A stretch of DNA of 36,528 nucleotides from Polyangium sp. 15x6. Lineage in GTDB: Bacteria; Myxococcota_A; Polyangia; Polyangiales; Polyangiaceae. How positions within the stretch are numbered: the stretch's first letter is position 1; each line of letters opens with the position of its first letter. The DNA is taken from assembly GCF_029960785.1 (NCBI RefSeq), contig NZ_JASBQE010000112.1, forward strand, positions 1 through 36,528. Reading direction: 5' to 3'. Below, piece by piece: positions 1-6,784 of the stretch. The position numbers were made by a program, and so were the translations under genes. The notes below the pieces were generated by a model. The model searched no databases, was not told the origin of the DNA, and saw nothing but the letters and a program-made list of their open reading frames with translations.

Positions 1-1
1 C

Positions 2-844
2 GGGACGGCCGGCACGGGCGGCACGGGCGGCGACGGCGGCGCGGGCGGCGGCACGGGCGGCGGCGGCGGCGTGGCCCCCGAGTGCACGACGCCGGCGGAC
101 TGCACGAACCAGGGCGACGCGAACTTCTGCGGCGAGCCTGCGTGCGAGTCGGGCAAGTGCGTGCGCAAGGCCTTGCAGCCGGCGGGCACGCCGCTGCCCT
201 CGCAGGTCTACGGCGATTGCCTCGAGACGCAATGCGACGCGAATGCCCAGCCTGCGCCCGTCAACAAGGACGACGACGTCTACAACGACGGCAACGAGTG
301 CACGAACGACGTCTGCATGAACGGCGTCGCCATGCACGAGGTCCAGGCGCAGGGCTTCCTCTGCTCCGCGGCGGGCATCTGCAACGACATGGGGCAGTGC
401 GTGCAATGCATCGAGGGCGTGCAGGGCTGCTTCAGCGGCAACCAGATGTGCATGCAGGGCGTCTGCGTCGGCATCAACTGCGCGAACGGGATCAAGAACC
501 CGGGCGAGGGCGACATCGATTGCGGCGGCAATTGTCTCCCCTGCGACGACGGCAAGACCTGCACGAACGGCTCGCAATGCAAGAGCGGCGTCTGCACGGG
601 CGGCACGTGCGCCGCGCCGAGCTGCATGGACGGCGTGAAGAACGGCAAGGAGACCGGCTTCGACTGCGGCGGCGGCGACTGCCCGCTCTGCGCCAAGGAC
701 GAGGGCTGCCAGCTCCCGACGGACTGCGAGAGCGGCGTCTGCGTCGACGTCTTCTGCGCCGATGCGAGCTGCACGGACGCGCTGCAAAATGGCGATGAGA
801 CTGGCATCGATTGCGGCGGCCCCATGTGCAATCCCTGCCCCTGA
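2..844 (+). CDS. Cys-rich secreted/lipoprotein, 5'-truncated by window edge
   Basis: The frame is open to the left edge, so the true start and any signal peptide lie outside the window. The visible part starts with a Gly/Thr-rich linker (GTGG-type repeats), then about 255 residues with more than 35 cysteines. Three copies of a pattern close to NG-x-E-T-x-x-D-C-G-G followed by a CxxC or CxxxC pair are spaced about 40 residues apart in the C-terminal half (around IDCGGNC, FDCGGGDC and IDCGGPMC). The protein is paralogous to the next gene: both share a QVYGDC block and the same Cys spacing. Such disulfide-rich modules behind low-complexity Gly linkers are common in myxobacterial cell-surface proteins. 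I infer an exported, probably surface-anchored protein of unknown function. A strong terminator follows the stop codon. Confidence 0.8.
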   Translation, partial: GTAGTGGTGGDGGAGGGTGGGGGVAPECTTPADCTNQGDANFCGEPACESGKCVRKALQPAGTPLPSQVYGDCLETQCDANAQPAPVNKDDDVYNDGNECTNDVCMNGVAMHEVQAQGFLCSAAGICNDMGQCVQCIEGVQGCFSGNQMCMQGVCVGINCANGIKNPGEGDIDCGGNCLPCDDGKTCTNGSQCKSGVCTGGTCAAPSCMDGVKNGKETGFDCGGGDCPLCAKDEGCQLPTDCESGVCVDVFCADASCTDALQNGDETGIDCGGPMCNPCP

Positions 845-856
845 GCGGCCTCTCCG

Positions 857-898
857 CGCCGGCGCGTGATTTTTCTTCACGCGCCGGCGTTTTTCTTC
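857..898 (+). terminator. Rho-independent terminator after the first Cys-rich gene
   Basis: A perfect 13-bp stem (857-869 with 877-889, arm CGCCGGCGCGTGA) encloses a 7-nt T-rich loop and is followed directly by a T tract (TTTTTCTTC, 890-898). It starts 13 bp after the stop codon at 844 and separates the two Cys-rich paralogues into distinct transcripts. Confidence 0.9.
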
Positions 899-943
899 CG
901 ACCCCGAAAGACATCGCCTAGGATTCCCGCCCGGAGGCGGTTC

Positions 944-1819
944 ATGCATCGGCATGTCTTTGTTCTTTTTGGGCTTTCGATTTCGATTCTCGCGGCGGCG
1001 TGCGCGCCGGAGCTGGTGGCGCCGGGCGGCAACGGCGGGTCCGGCGGCGCGGGGGGCATAGGTGGGACGGGAGGCATCGGCAGCATGCCGGCGTGTACGA
1101 GCCAGACCGACTGCCCGGACAGCGAATGCCGGACCGGCGGCTCGTGCAACGCCGGGACGTGCGATTATATGACGGAGATCATGCCTGGCACGCCGGTCGG
1201 CGAGCAGGTGTATGGCGATTGCAAGCAGCGGGAGTGCGACGCGTCGGGCGCCATCACGCAGGTCGAGAGCATTGCCGACGTGTACAAGTGGGCAGCTGAT
1301 TCCTGCCGCAAGGACGACTGCGAAGCGTGGGTGAGCCCGCAGCCCGCTTCGGGCCCGTGCACGACGAAGTGGGACAGGCCCGGCATCTGCGACGGCAACT
1401 TCACCTGCATCGAGTGCCTGACAAACAATGATTGCGGCGGTTCGCAGTGCGCGGCGTCGATCGGGAAGTGCGTCCCCACGTATTGTACGAACGGCGTCCT
1501 GGATGCCGATCCCGATCCCACCAAGAGCGAGACGGACGTCGACTGCGGCGGTCCCTGCGTCCCCTGCGCCGGGGGCATGAGATGCACCGTGCGCGCCGAT
1601 TGCGAAGGCGAGGGGGTGTGCCTCGGGAATCCAAAGACCTGCCAGGCGCCCACGTGCGGTGATACCTACAAAAACGGCGACGAGACCGGCCCCGACTGCG
1701 GTGGCAGTTGCGCACAGGACATGGCAAACCCCAAGAAGTGCGGGCAGGGCCAAGGCTGCCTCGTCCCCGACGACTGCGTCGCCGGCCTCTCCTGCAAATC
1801 CGGCATCTGCGAGTCCTGA
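944..1819 (+). CDS. Cys-rich lipoprotein, paralogue of the upstream gene
   Basis: I chose the ATG at 944 because GGAGG sits a few bases upstream (933-937) and it gives a proper lipoprotein signal: short basic start, hydrophobic FVLFGLSISILAAAC, Cys at residue 20. The frame is open to 866, but that extension has no signal peptide and overlaps the terminator. A short Gly/Ser linker (GGNGGSGGAGG) follows, then a Cys-rich region containing the QVYGDC block shared with the preceding paralogue and repeated E-T-x-x-D-C-G-G modules. About 291 residues. Likely an outer-surface lipoprotein; no enzymatic motif was seen. The Cys spacing suggests small disulfide-stabilised domains. Function unknown. Confidence 0.85.
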   Translation: MHRHVFVLFGLSISILAAACAPELVAPGGNGGSGGAGGIGGTGGIGSMPACTSQTDCPDSECRTGGSCNAGTCDYMTEIMPGTPVGEQVYGDCKQRECDASGAITQVESIADVYKWAADSCRKDDCEAWVSPQPASGPCTTKWDRPGICDGNFTCIECLTNNDCGGSQCAASIGKCVPTYCTNGVLDADPDPTKSETDVDCGGPCVPCAGGMRCTVRADCEGEGVCLGNPKTCQAPTCGDTYKNGDETGPDCGGSCAQDMANPKKCGQGQGCLVPDDCVAGLSCKSGICES

Positions 1820-1830
1820 CCCCTTTCCCC

Positions 1831-2196
1831 ATGCAATCCGCCCCCCTCCCCGCCGTCCCCTCCGATTGCCTGCTCTGCGGCACCTGCTGTTTCTCCGACC
1901 TCCCCGAGTACATCCGCGTCTTCGGCGTCGATCACGACCGCATGGACGACGACGCCCGCGCGCTCACCGAGTTCATCGGCAATCGTTGCTACATGCGCAT
2001 CGAGGACGGCCATTGCGCCGCGCTCGTCCCCGACCCGGAGACGCGCCGCTTCGTCTGCTCCATCTATCCGATGCGCCCGGACGCCTGCCGCTCCCTCGAT
2101 CGCGGCACCTCCGCCTGCCTCGGCGAGCTCACCTTGAAGCAGGACCGCCCTCTGCTCGCGCTCGAAGCGATCGTCCGCAAAAACCGCTCAGGGTGA
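1831..2196 (+). CDS. YkgJ-family CxxCxxCC cysteine-cluster protein
   Basis: A 121-residue protein with the signature DCLLCGTCC near the N-terminus (residues 12-20) and a later C-SIYPMRPDAC element. This matches the CxxCxxCC family (YkgJ/PF03692), proposed to bind zinc or an iron-sulfur centre; biochemical roles are poorly known. The ATG at 1831 lies 11 bp after the previous stop, so co-transcription with the Cys-rich lipoprotein is possible. The 3' end overlaps the convergent kinase-like gene by 9 bp, with both stop codons inside the overlap. No signal peptide, so probably cytoplasmic. Confidence 0.85.
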   Translation: MQSAPLPAVPSDCLLCGTCCFSDLPEYIRVFGVDHDRMDDDARALTEFIGNRCYMRIEDGHCAALVPDPETRRFVCSIYPMRPDACRSLDRGTSACLGELTLKQDRPLLALEAIVRKNRSG

Positions 2197-3528
2197 ATCG
2201 GCCGCGTCCGTCCCCGCGTCCGCCGCCGCGGGCGCGGCGCGCCGCTCGATCCGCATCGTCACGTCGAGCAAGACGGTTTGTCCCGCATTGACCCGGATCT
2301 CCCGCTTCTCGTCCGGCGCGTTCGGGTGCTTGAACGTCACGTAATGCCGGCCCGGCACGACCGGGATCGGACGCCCGATCGGCGTCACGTCCACGTATCG
2401 CCCGTCGACGAGCACCTCGGCCCACGGCCGCGCCAGGACCTTCACGTAACCCCGCTCCGACGCGTCCGCCTCGCTCGCCGGCTCGGCCGTCACGTCCTCC
2501 TCGCGGACGAACCCCTCCACGACCACCGCGCCCAAGACCACGAGCCCGAACAGCACGGCGAGCTTCTGCACGAGCGGCCCGAGCGGGAGCGGCGGCGGCC
2601 CCTTCTTCGGCTGCCTCCGCCCCTTCTCCTCGCCGATCTCCTCGCCCAGGAACGACAGCGCGAGCGCCCGCGTCACGAGCTTCCGCGACGGCTCCCGTGT
2701 CGCCTCGTCGAGCGCCTCGGCCAGCGCCTCCGAAAGCGCGTCGCCGTCCTCGTACCGATCCTCCGGCCGCTTCGCGAGGCACCGCATCACGATGCGCGCG
2801 AGCCCCCGCGGCAGCACCACGCCGTGCCGCTCGAGCGGCGAAGGCTCCTGGCTCCGCACCCTCCGCGCGAGCTCTTCCCGACCCTCCGCGCCCTCGTCCC
2901 ACGGTCGCGCCCCGGCGAGCATCTCGTAGAGCACGACCCCGAGCGAAAACACGTCCGATCGCGGGCTCGCCAGCTCCCCCACGATCTGCTCCGGCGCGGC
3001 GTACTCCGGCCCGGACAAACGTTCGCTCCCGTCGAACGGTGACGGTGCGGCGGGCACCGACAGATCCATCGCCGCCCCGAAATCCACGAGCACGCTCCGC
3101 CCGTCGGGCGCGAGCACGATCCCCTCCGGCCGCACGTCCCGGTGCACGATCCCGCGCGCGTGCGCGTGCCCGAGCCCCGACGCGACCCCGAGCGCGATCG
3201 CCGTCGCCACCTCGTGCGGAAGCTTCTTCGTCCGCGCGAGCACCGCCGAGAGCCGCGGCCCCGGCACATCTTCGAGCGCCACCCACGTCGCGCCCGATCC
3301 CGGCGACACGTCGAGGCAACGCACCACCGACGCGTGCCCCATCTTCGCCAGGATGCGCGCCTCGCGCCCGAGCGCCGACCCGAGCGGCGACCCTTCCGCG
3401 AGCGTCCCCTTCAGCGCCTTGACGATCGCCACGCGCCCGAGCCGCTCGTGCTCGGCGCGGTAGAGCGTGGCGATCGCCCCTTCGGACAGCTTCTCCCGGA
3501 CCCGGTACGGCCCTATCTGCGCCTGCAA
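2188..3528 (-). CDS. Ser/Thr kinase-like protein with TM segment and PEGA domain; degenerate Gly loop
   Basis: 446 residues. The N-terminal part (about 7-270) has a bacterial Hanks-type kinase fold: Lys37 in VAIVK, HRD at 129-131 and DFG at 149-151. A transmembrane helix (LAVLFGLVVLGAVVV, about 335-350) and a C-terminal PEGA-like domain (about 366-430, with VLVDG, DVTPIG and VVPGRHYV) follow. This layout fits a membrane kinase sensing the envelope. Two features differ from active kinases: the Gly-rich loop reads LSEGAIATLY, with one Gly of the usual three, and the catalytic loop reads HRDVRPEG, so the usual Lys and Mg-binding Asn are Arg133 and Gly136. It may be a pseudokinase or an atypical kinase. 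It is the last gene of a minus-strand run, 9 bp after the GpmI-like gene. Confidence 0.88.
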   Translation of the reverse strand: MQAQIGPYRVREKLSEGAIATLYRAEHERLGRVAIVKALKGTLAEGSPLGSALGREARILAKMGHASVVRCLDVSPGSGATWVALEDVPGPRLSAVLARTKKLPHEVATAIALGVASGLGHAHARGIVHRDVRPEGIVLAPDGRSVLVDFGAAMDLSVPAAPSPFDGSERLSGPEYAAPEQIVGELASPRSDVFSLGVVLYEMLAGARPWDEGAEGREELARRVRSQEPSPLERHGVVLPRGLARIVMRCLAKRPEDRYEDGDALSEALAEALDEATREPSRKLVTRALALSFLGEEIGEEKGRRQPKKGPPPLPLGPLVQKLAVLFGLVVLGAVVVEGFVREEDVTAEPASEADASERGYVKVLARPWAEVLVDGRYVDVTPIGRPIPVVPGRHYVTFKHPNAPDEKREIRVNAGQTVLLDVTMRIERRAAPAAADAGTDAADSP

Positions 3529-3537
3529 CGCGAGCCC

Positions 3538-5082
3538 CTAACGCGTCATCCCGCTCGGCGCCTCGATCCCGAGCACATCGAGCACCACCTTCGCCACGTC
3601 CGCGAGGCTCCTGCCCTCCGCGAGTTTTCCGCGCGGGTGCGTCGAGACGAACGGCACCGGGTTCGTCGTGGGACCGCCGCGCGGCTTGCCCTCCGCGTCG
3701 AGCATCTCCTCGCAGCCGCCGTGCGTCCCCACGACGAACAGCGCGCCGCCCTTCGCCTCCGTCGCCGCCGCGATCTGCGCGACGGCCGCGTCCACCGCGT
3801 CCACCGCCTCGATCGCCGCCGCGAGGTCGCCGCGGTGCGACGCGTGATCCGCAGCCGCGAGGCTCACGATCACCACGTCGTGGCTCCCTTCGCGGATCGC
3901 GCGCGCTGCCGTCTCCGCGATCTCCGCTTGCTCGACCACGCGGATCTCCGCGCCGTCCTTGCGTGTCCGGAGGCCGCCGTCGAACACGTGCGCCACGTGC
4001 CTCGCGCGATCCGGCTCCGCGATCCGGAGCTGCGTCAAACCCGCCGCCGCGATCGCCTCGCCGAGCGTTCCCTCCGCGGGTTCGTCCGGGAACGCGGCGA
4101 GCACCTCGAGCGCCGGATCGAGCCCCACGAGCGAGAGCAACCCGAACTCGTCGAACGCGTACACGGGCTTCTTCCGATCGGTCAGGTACTCCTCCTCGAC
4201 CTCGCGCGGCACGCCGCGACGAACCATCATCGCCGCGAGCTCTTCCACGCGGTCCGCGCGGTGCGTCAGGAAGAGCCCGGCCTCCTCGCCGAACCACGAC
4301 CAGCCCGCGCTCTGCCCCGAGGCGAAGTCGGCCATGAACGACCCGACCATCCCCTCGTACTCGCCGATCCGCGTGGGCTCGACGTTCCCGTCCGTGAGCT
4401 TCGCCTGATACGCCGCTTGCAGCGCCTCGTACGGCGTGTCCTTCGTCTTCGCCTCGCCGCGCACGATCGCCGCGTACGCCTTCTGCACGCGGTCCCAGCG
4501 CCCGCTCCGATCCATCGCGTACGACTGCCCCGAGATGGTCCCGATCACGCCCTTGTCCTCGAGCTCGAAGGCGAGCGGCTCGAGCAGCTTCCACGCGCTC
4601 CGCGGCGCCGCCGCCTTCTCCTCCAGGAACGCGTGCACCACGACCTTCACGTCGTGCGCCTCGCACACCCGCACCATCGTGCGCAGGTGATCGAGCGTCC
4701 CGTGCGCGCCGTCGGCGGAGATCGGCGCGAAGAGGTGCAGCCGGCAGCTCCGATCGTTCGCGATCCACATCGCCCGCTCGATGATCTTGTTATGCCAGAG
4801 CTTCTTCGCGGCGATCGCTTCATCGATCCGCGCGCGGTGGGGCCGCGGCGTCCGGCCCGTCCCGATCGCCTCGTAGCCGAGCGCGCCCGAGCCGACCTTG
4901 CCCGCGCCGAGCCCCACGGCCTCGCCGCTCGCCAGAAGGCGCGTCTTTCCGAACTGCTCCGCGAGCCGCGCGAGCGCCTCGGCCTTCGCCAGCTGGACCG
5001 CGTTTCCTTCGCGCGCGTCGCGCTCCCCGAGCCCGTCGAGCAAGCACAACACCACGGGCTTCTGCCTCGGCTCCACCACCAT
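3538..5082 (-). CDS. gpmI: GpmI-like (cofactor-independent) phosphoglycerate mutase homologue with altered active site
   Basis: 514 residues, the normal length for 2,3-bisphosphoglycerate-independent phosphoglycerate mutase, which interconverts 3- and 2-phosphoglycerate in glycolysis. Family landmarks are visible: LLDG (Asp16), the nucleophile region 62-70, HLFAP..ADGAH (116-127), ISGQSYAMDR (183-192), D412xxxH416 and TTNPVP (472-477). Several key positions differ from the family as I remember it: the QMGNSEVGH nucleophile motif reads KVGSGALGY, placing Gly66 at the catalytic Ser (Ser65 is adjacent); the ADHGN metal motif reads GTHGG (Asp to Thr453); and the His before TTNPVP is Pro471. Asp16, Asp412, His416 and His454 remain. 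It could have altered chemistry or be a non-catalytic paralogue. It lies 9 bp from rnhA upstream and 9 bp from the kinase-like gene downstream. Confidence 0.85.
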   Translation of the reverse strand: MVVEPRQKPVVLCLLDGLGERDAREGNAVQLAKAEALARLAEQFGKTRLLASGEAVGLGAGKVGSGALGYEAIGTGRTPRPHRARIDEAIAAKKLWHNKIIERAMWIANDRSCRLHLFAPISADGAHGTLDHLRTMVRVCEAHDVKVVVHAFLEEKAAAPRSAWKLLEPLAFELEDKGVIGTISGQSYAMDRSGRWDRVQKAYAAIVRGEAKTKDTPYEALQAAYQAKLTDGNVEPTRIGEYEGMVGSFMADFASGQSAGWSWFGEEAGLFLTHRADRVEELAAMMVRRGVPREVEEEYLTDRKKPVYAFDEFGLLSLVGLDPALEVLAAFPDEPAEGTLGEAIAAAGLTQLRIAEPDRARHVAHVFDGGLRTRKDGAEIRVVEQAEIAETAARAIREGSHDVVIVSLAAADHASHRGDLAAAIEAVDAVDAAVAQIAAATEAKGGALFVVGTHGGCEEMLDAEGKPRGGPTTNPVPFVSTHPRGKLAEGRSLADVAKVVLDVLGIEAPSGMTR

Positions 5083-5091
5083 GCGTGTACT

Positions 5092-5850
5092 CTACTCGCT
5101 CTTCGTGATGGCTCGCCGGGTCGTGCGCCGTGATCGCACGGCTTCCCGGGCCAGCTCATCCGCACGTTCGTTCAGCGCCACGCCCGAATGTCCGGGGACG
5201 TACTCGAGCCGCGTCTTGTTGCGCTTGAGCACATCTTTCACCTCGGCGACGAGCTCCGTGTTGGCCTTCGCCTTCCAGCCCTTCTGCAGCACGCCGATCG
5301 CGTACTGGCTGTCGGTGCGGACGAGCAGCGGCTTGCCCGTGTCCTCGACGGCGCCCACGGCCCGCAGGATCGCCGTCAGCTCCGCGATGTTGTTCGTGCC
5401 GTTCCCGAGGTACTCGCTGATCTCGATCCGCCGATCTCCGTCGACGACCACGACCCCGAGCCCCGCCGGCCCCGGATTGCCCGTGCAAGCGCCGTCCGCG
5501 TACGCGACGAGCTGCCCCTCTGCGAGCGGCGGCGCCGCGTCATGCGCGGCCTTCGCGGCGGCCTTGCGCTCCTCGGACGTCGTCGCCTTGGCGCGGCTCG
5601 TCGCTGCGGACTTCGTCGCGCCCTTGGCCTCGCCCTCTTTCTTCTCGACGGCCTCGGCCGGGCCACACGCGTCGTCCGGCAGAATCTCGCCCGGGACCAC
5701 CTTCAGGTTGTCCTCGCGCGCGCCGTACTTCCGCCCATCGTTCGGCTTGTACCGAACTTCCACACGACCACCGTCCGAGACCAGGCGGCCCGCCTCGTCG
5801 GCCTTCGCGTACACCTTTTGCCCACGCAGGAGCGCTCGTACCCACGGCAC
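5092..5850 (-). CDS. rnhA: Ribonuclease HI with an N-terminal extension
   Basis: The C-terminal 140 residues form a classical RNase HI domain that cleaves the RNA strand of RNA-DNA hybrids. All catalytic residues are present: Asp119 in YADGACTGNPGPAG, Glu157 in NIAELTAI, Asp180 in RTDSQYAI, His221 in PGHSG and Asp231 in NERADEL. I place the start at a GTG (5850) with AAGGTG just upstream, giving 252 residues. The frame stays open far upstream, but that stretch is antisense to the SDR gene and has no family similarity. Residues 1-55 look like a small basic beta-rich module (GQKVYAKADEAGRLV to REDNLKV), linked by a Lys/Ala-rich segment (about 68-105). The extension might aid nucleic-acid binding (inference). 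First gene of a three-gene minus-strand run. Confidence 0.9.
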   Translation of the reverse strand: MPWVRALLRGQKVYAKADEAGRLVSDGGRVEVRYKPNDGRKYGAREDNLKVVPGEILPDDACGPAEAVEKKEGEAKGATKSAATSRAKATTSEERKAAAKAAHDAAPPLAEGQLVAYADGACTGNPGPAGLGVVVVDGDRRIEISEYLGNGTNNIAELTAILRAVGAVEDTGKPLLVRTDSQYAIGVLQKGWKAKANTELVAEVKDVLKRNKTRLEYVPGHSGVALNERADELAREAVRSRRTTRRAITKSE

Positions 5851-5964
5851 GCGCGCACCTTGGCACAGACCCCCGCCCCGGCGAAAGCAATCGTCATGTG
5901 TTCCGTGACCGTGACAGCGTCGCCCCCGTGACAGCCGGCCCTGCCCGTTGTACACGCCCCCTTC

Positions 5965-6783
5965 GTGAACGAGAACGAAGACGCGCGACCCTTCTTTGCG
6001 CCTGGCCTCTTCGAGGGACAGGTGGCCATCGTCACCGGCGGCGGCAGCGGCATCGGACTTTCCGTGGCGCGGGAGCTCGGTCGGCTCGGCGCCAGCGTCG
6101 CCATCTGCGGCCGCAAGCCCGAGAAGATCGAAGCGGCGATCAACACCTTGCGCGAGGCCGGCCTCGCCGAGAGCCGGATCCTCGGCTCGCCTTGCGACAT
6201 CCGCGAGCCCGCGCAGATCGAGGCGTTCGTCCGCGGCGTGAACGAGCGCTTCGGCCGCGTCGACATCCTCGTCAACAACGCGGGCGGCCAGTTCCCGAGC
6301 CCGGCCGAGCAGATCTCGCCGAAGGGCTTCGAGGCCGTCGTCCGCAACAACCTGAACGGCACGTTCTACATGACCCGCGAGGTCGCGAACGTGGCCATGA
6401 TCCCGCAGAAGCGCGGCCGCATCGTCAACGTCACGGCCATGGTCGTCCGCGGCTTTCCGGGCATGGCGCACACGGGCGCGGCGCGCGCGGGCGTCGAGAA
6501 CCTCACGCGCACGCTCGCGGTCGAGTGGTCGCAGCATGGGATCCGCGTCAATGCGGTCGCGCCGGGCACGATTCGTTCGAGCGGCACGGCGCAATATGGC
6601 GACGGCATGCTCGAGGTCGCGCGCAAGGCGACGCCGCTCAAGCGCCTCGGCGGCGTGGACGAGGTCGCGCGTGTGGTCGTCTTCCTCGCGAGCGAGCGCA
6701 ACGATTTCATCACGGGCGCGGTGATCCCGATCGACGGGGGCGCCTCGCTCTGGGGCGACATCTGGCAGATCTCCGAACCGTAG
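5965..6783 (+). CDS. SDR-family oxidoreductase, enoyl-/dienoyl-CoA reductase-like
   Basis: 272 residues from a GTG start. It has an NAD(P)-binding Rossmann motif TGGGSGIG, a CDIREPAQIEAF segment, the NNAG motif and a conserved RVNAVAPGTI block. The usual catalytic YxxxK is not in the normal place: the corresponding segment reads MAHTGAARAGVENLT. An AGVENLT-like stretch with HSGAAR is typical of peroxisomal trans-2-enoyl-CoA and 2,4-dienoyl-CoA reductase-like SDRs, so I favour reduction of an unsaturated acyl-CoA over a generic alcohol dehydrogenase. The next gene starts 1 bp after the stop codon, so the two are almost certainly co-transcribed. The region of about 115 bp upstream is shared divergently with rnhA. 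Confidence 0.85.
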   Translation: MNENEDARPFFAPGLFEGQVAIVTGGGSGIGLSVARELGRLGASVAICGRKPEKIEAAINTLREAGLAESRILGSPCDIREPAQIEAFVRGVNERFGRVDILVNNAGGQFPSPAEQISPKGFEAVVRNNLNGTFYMTREVANVAMIPQKRGRIVNVTAMVVRGFPGMAHTGAARAGVENLTRTLAVEWSQHGIRVNAVAPGTIRSSGTAQYGDGMLEVARKATPLKRLGGVDEVARVVVFLASERNDFITGAVIPIDGGASLWGDIWQISEP

Positions 6784-6784
6784 C

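Noticed and set aside
2129-4768. 879-codon open frame on the minus strand
   Set aside because: Arg/Gly/Ala-only translation in an alternate frame of the kinase-like and GpmI-like genes, typical of high-GC DNA.
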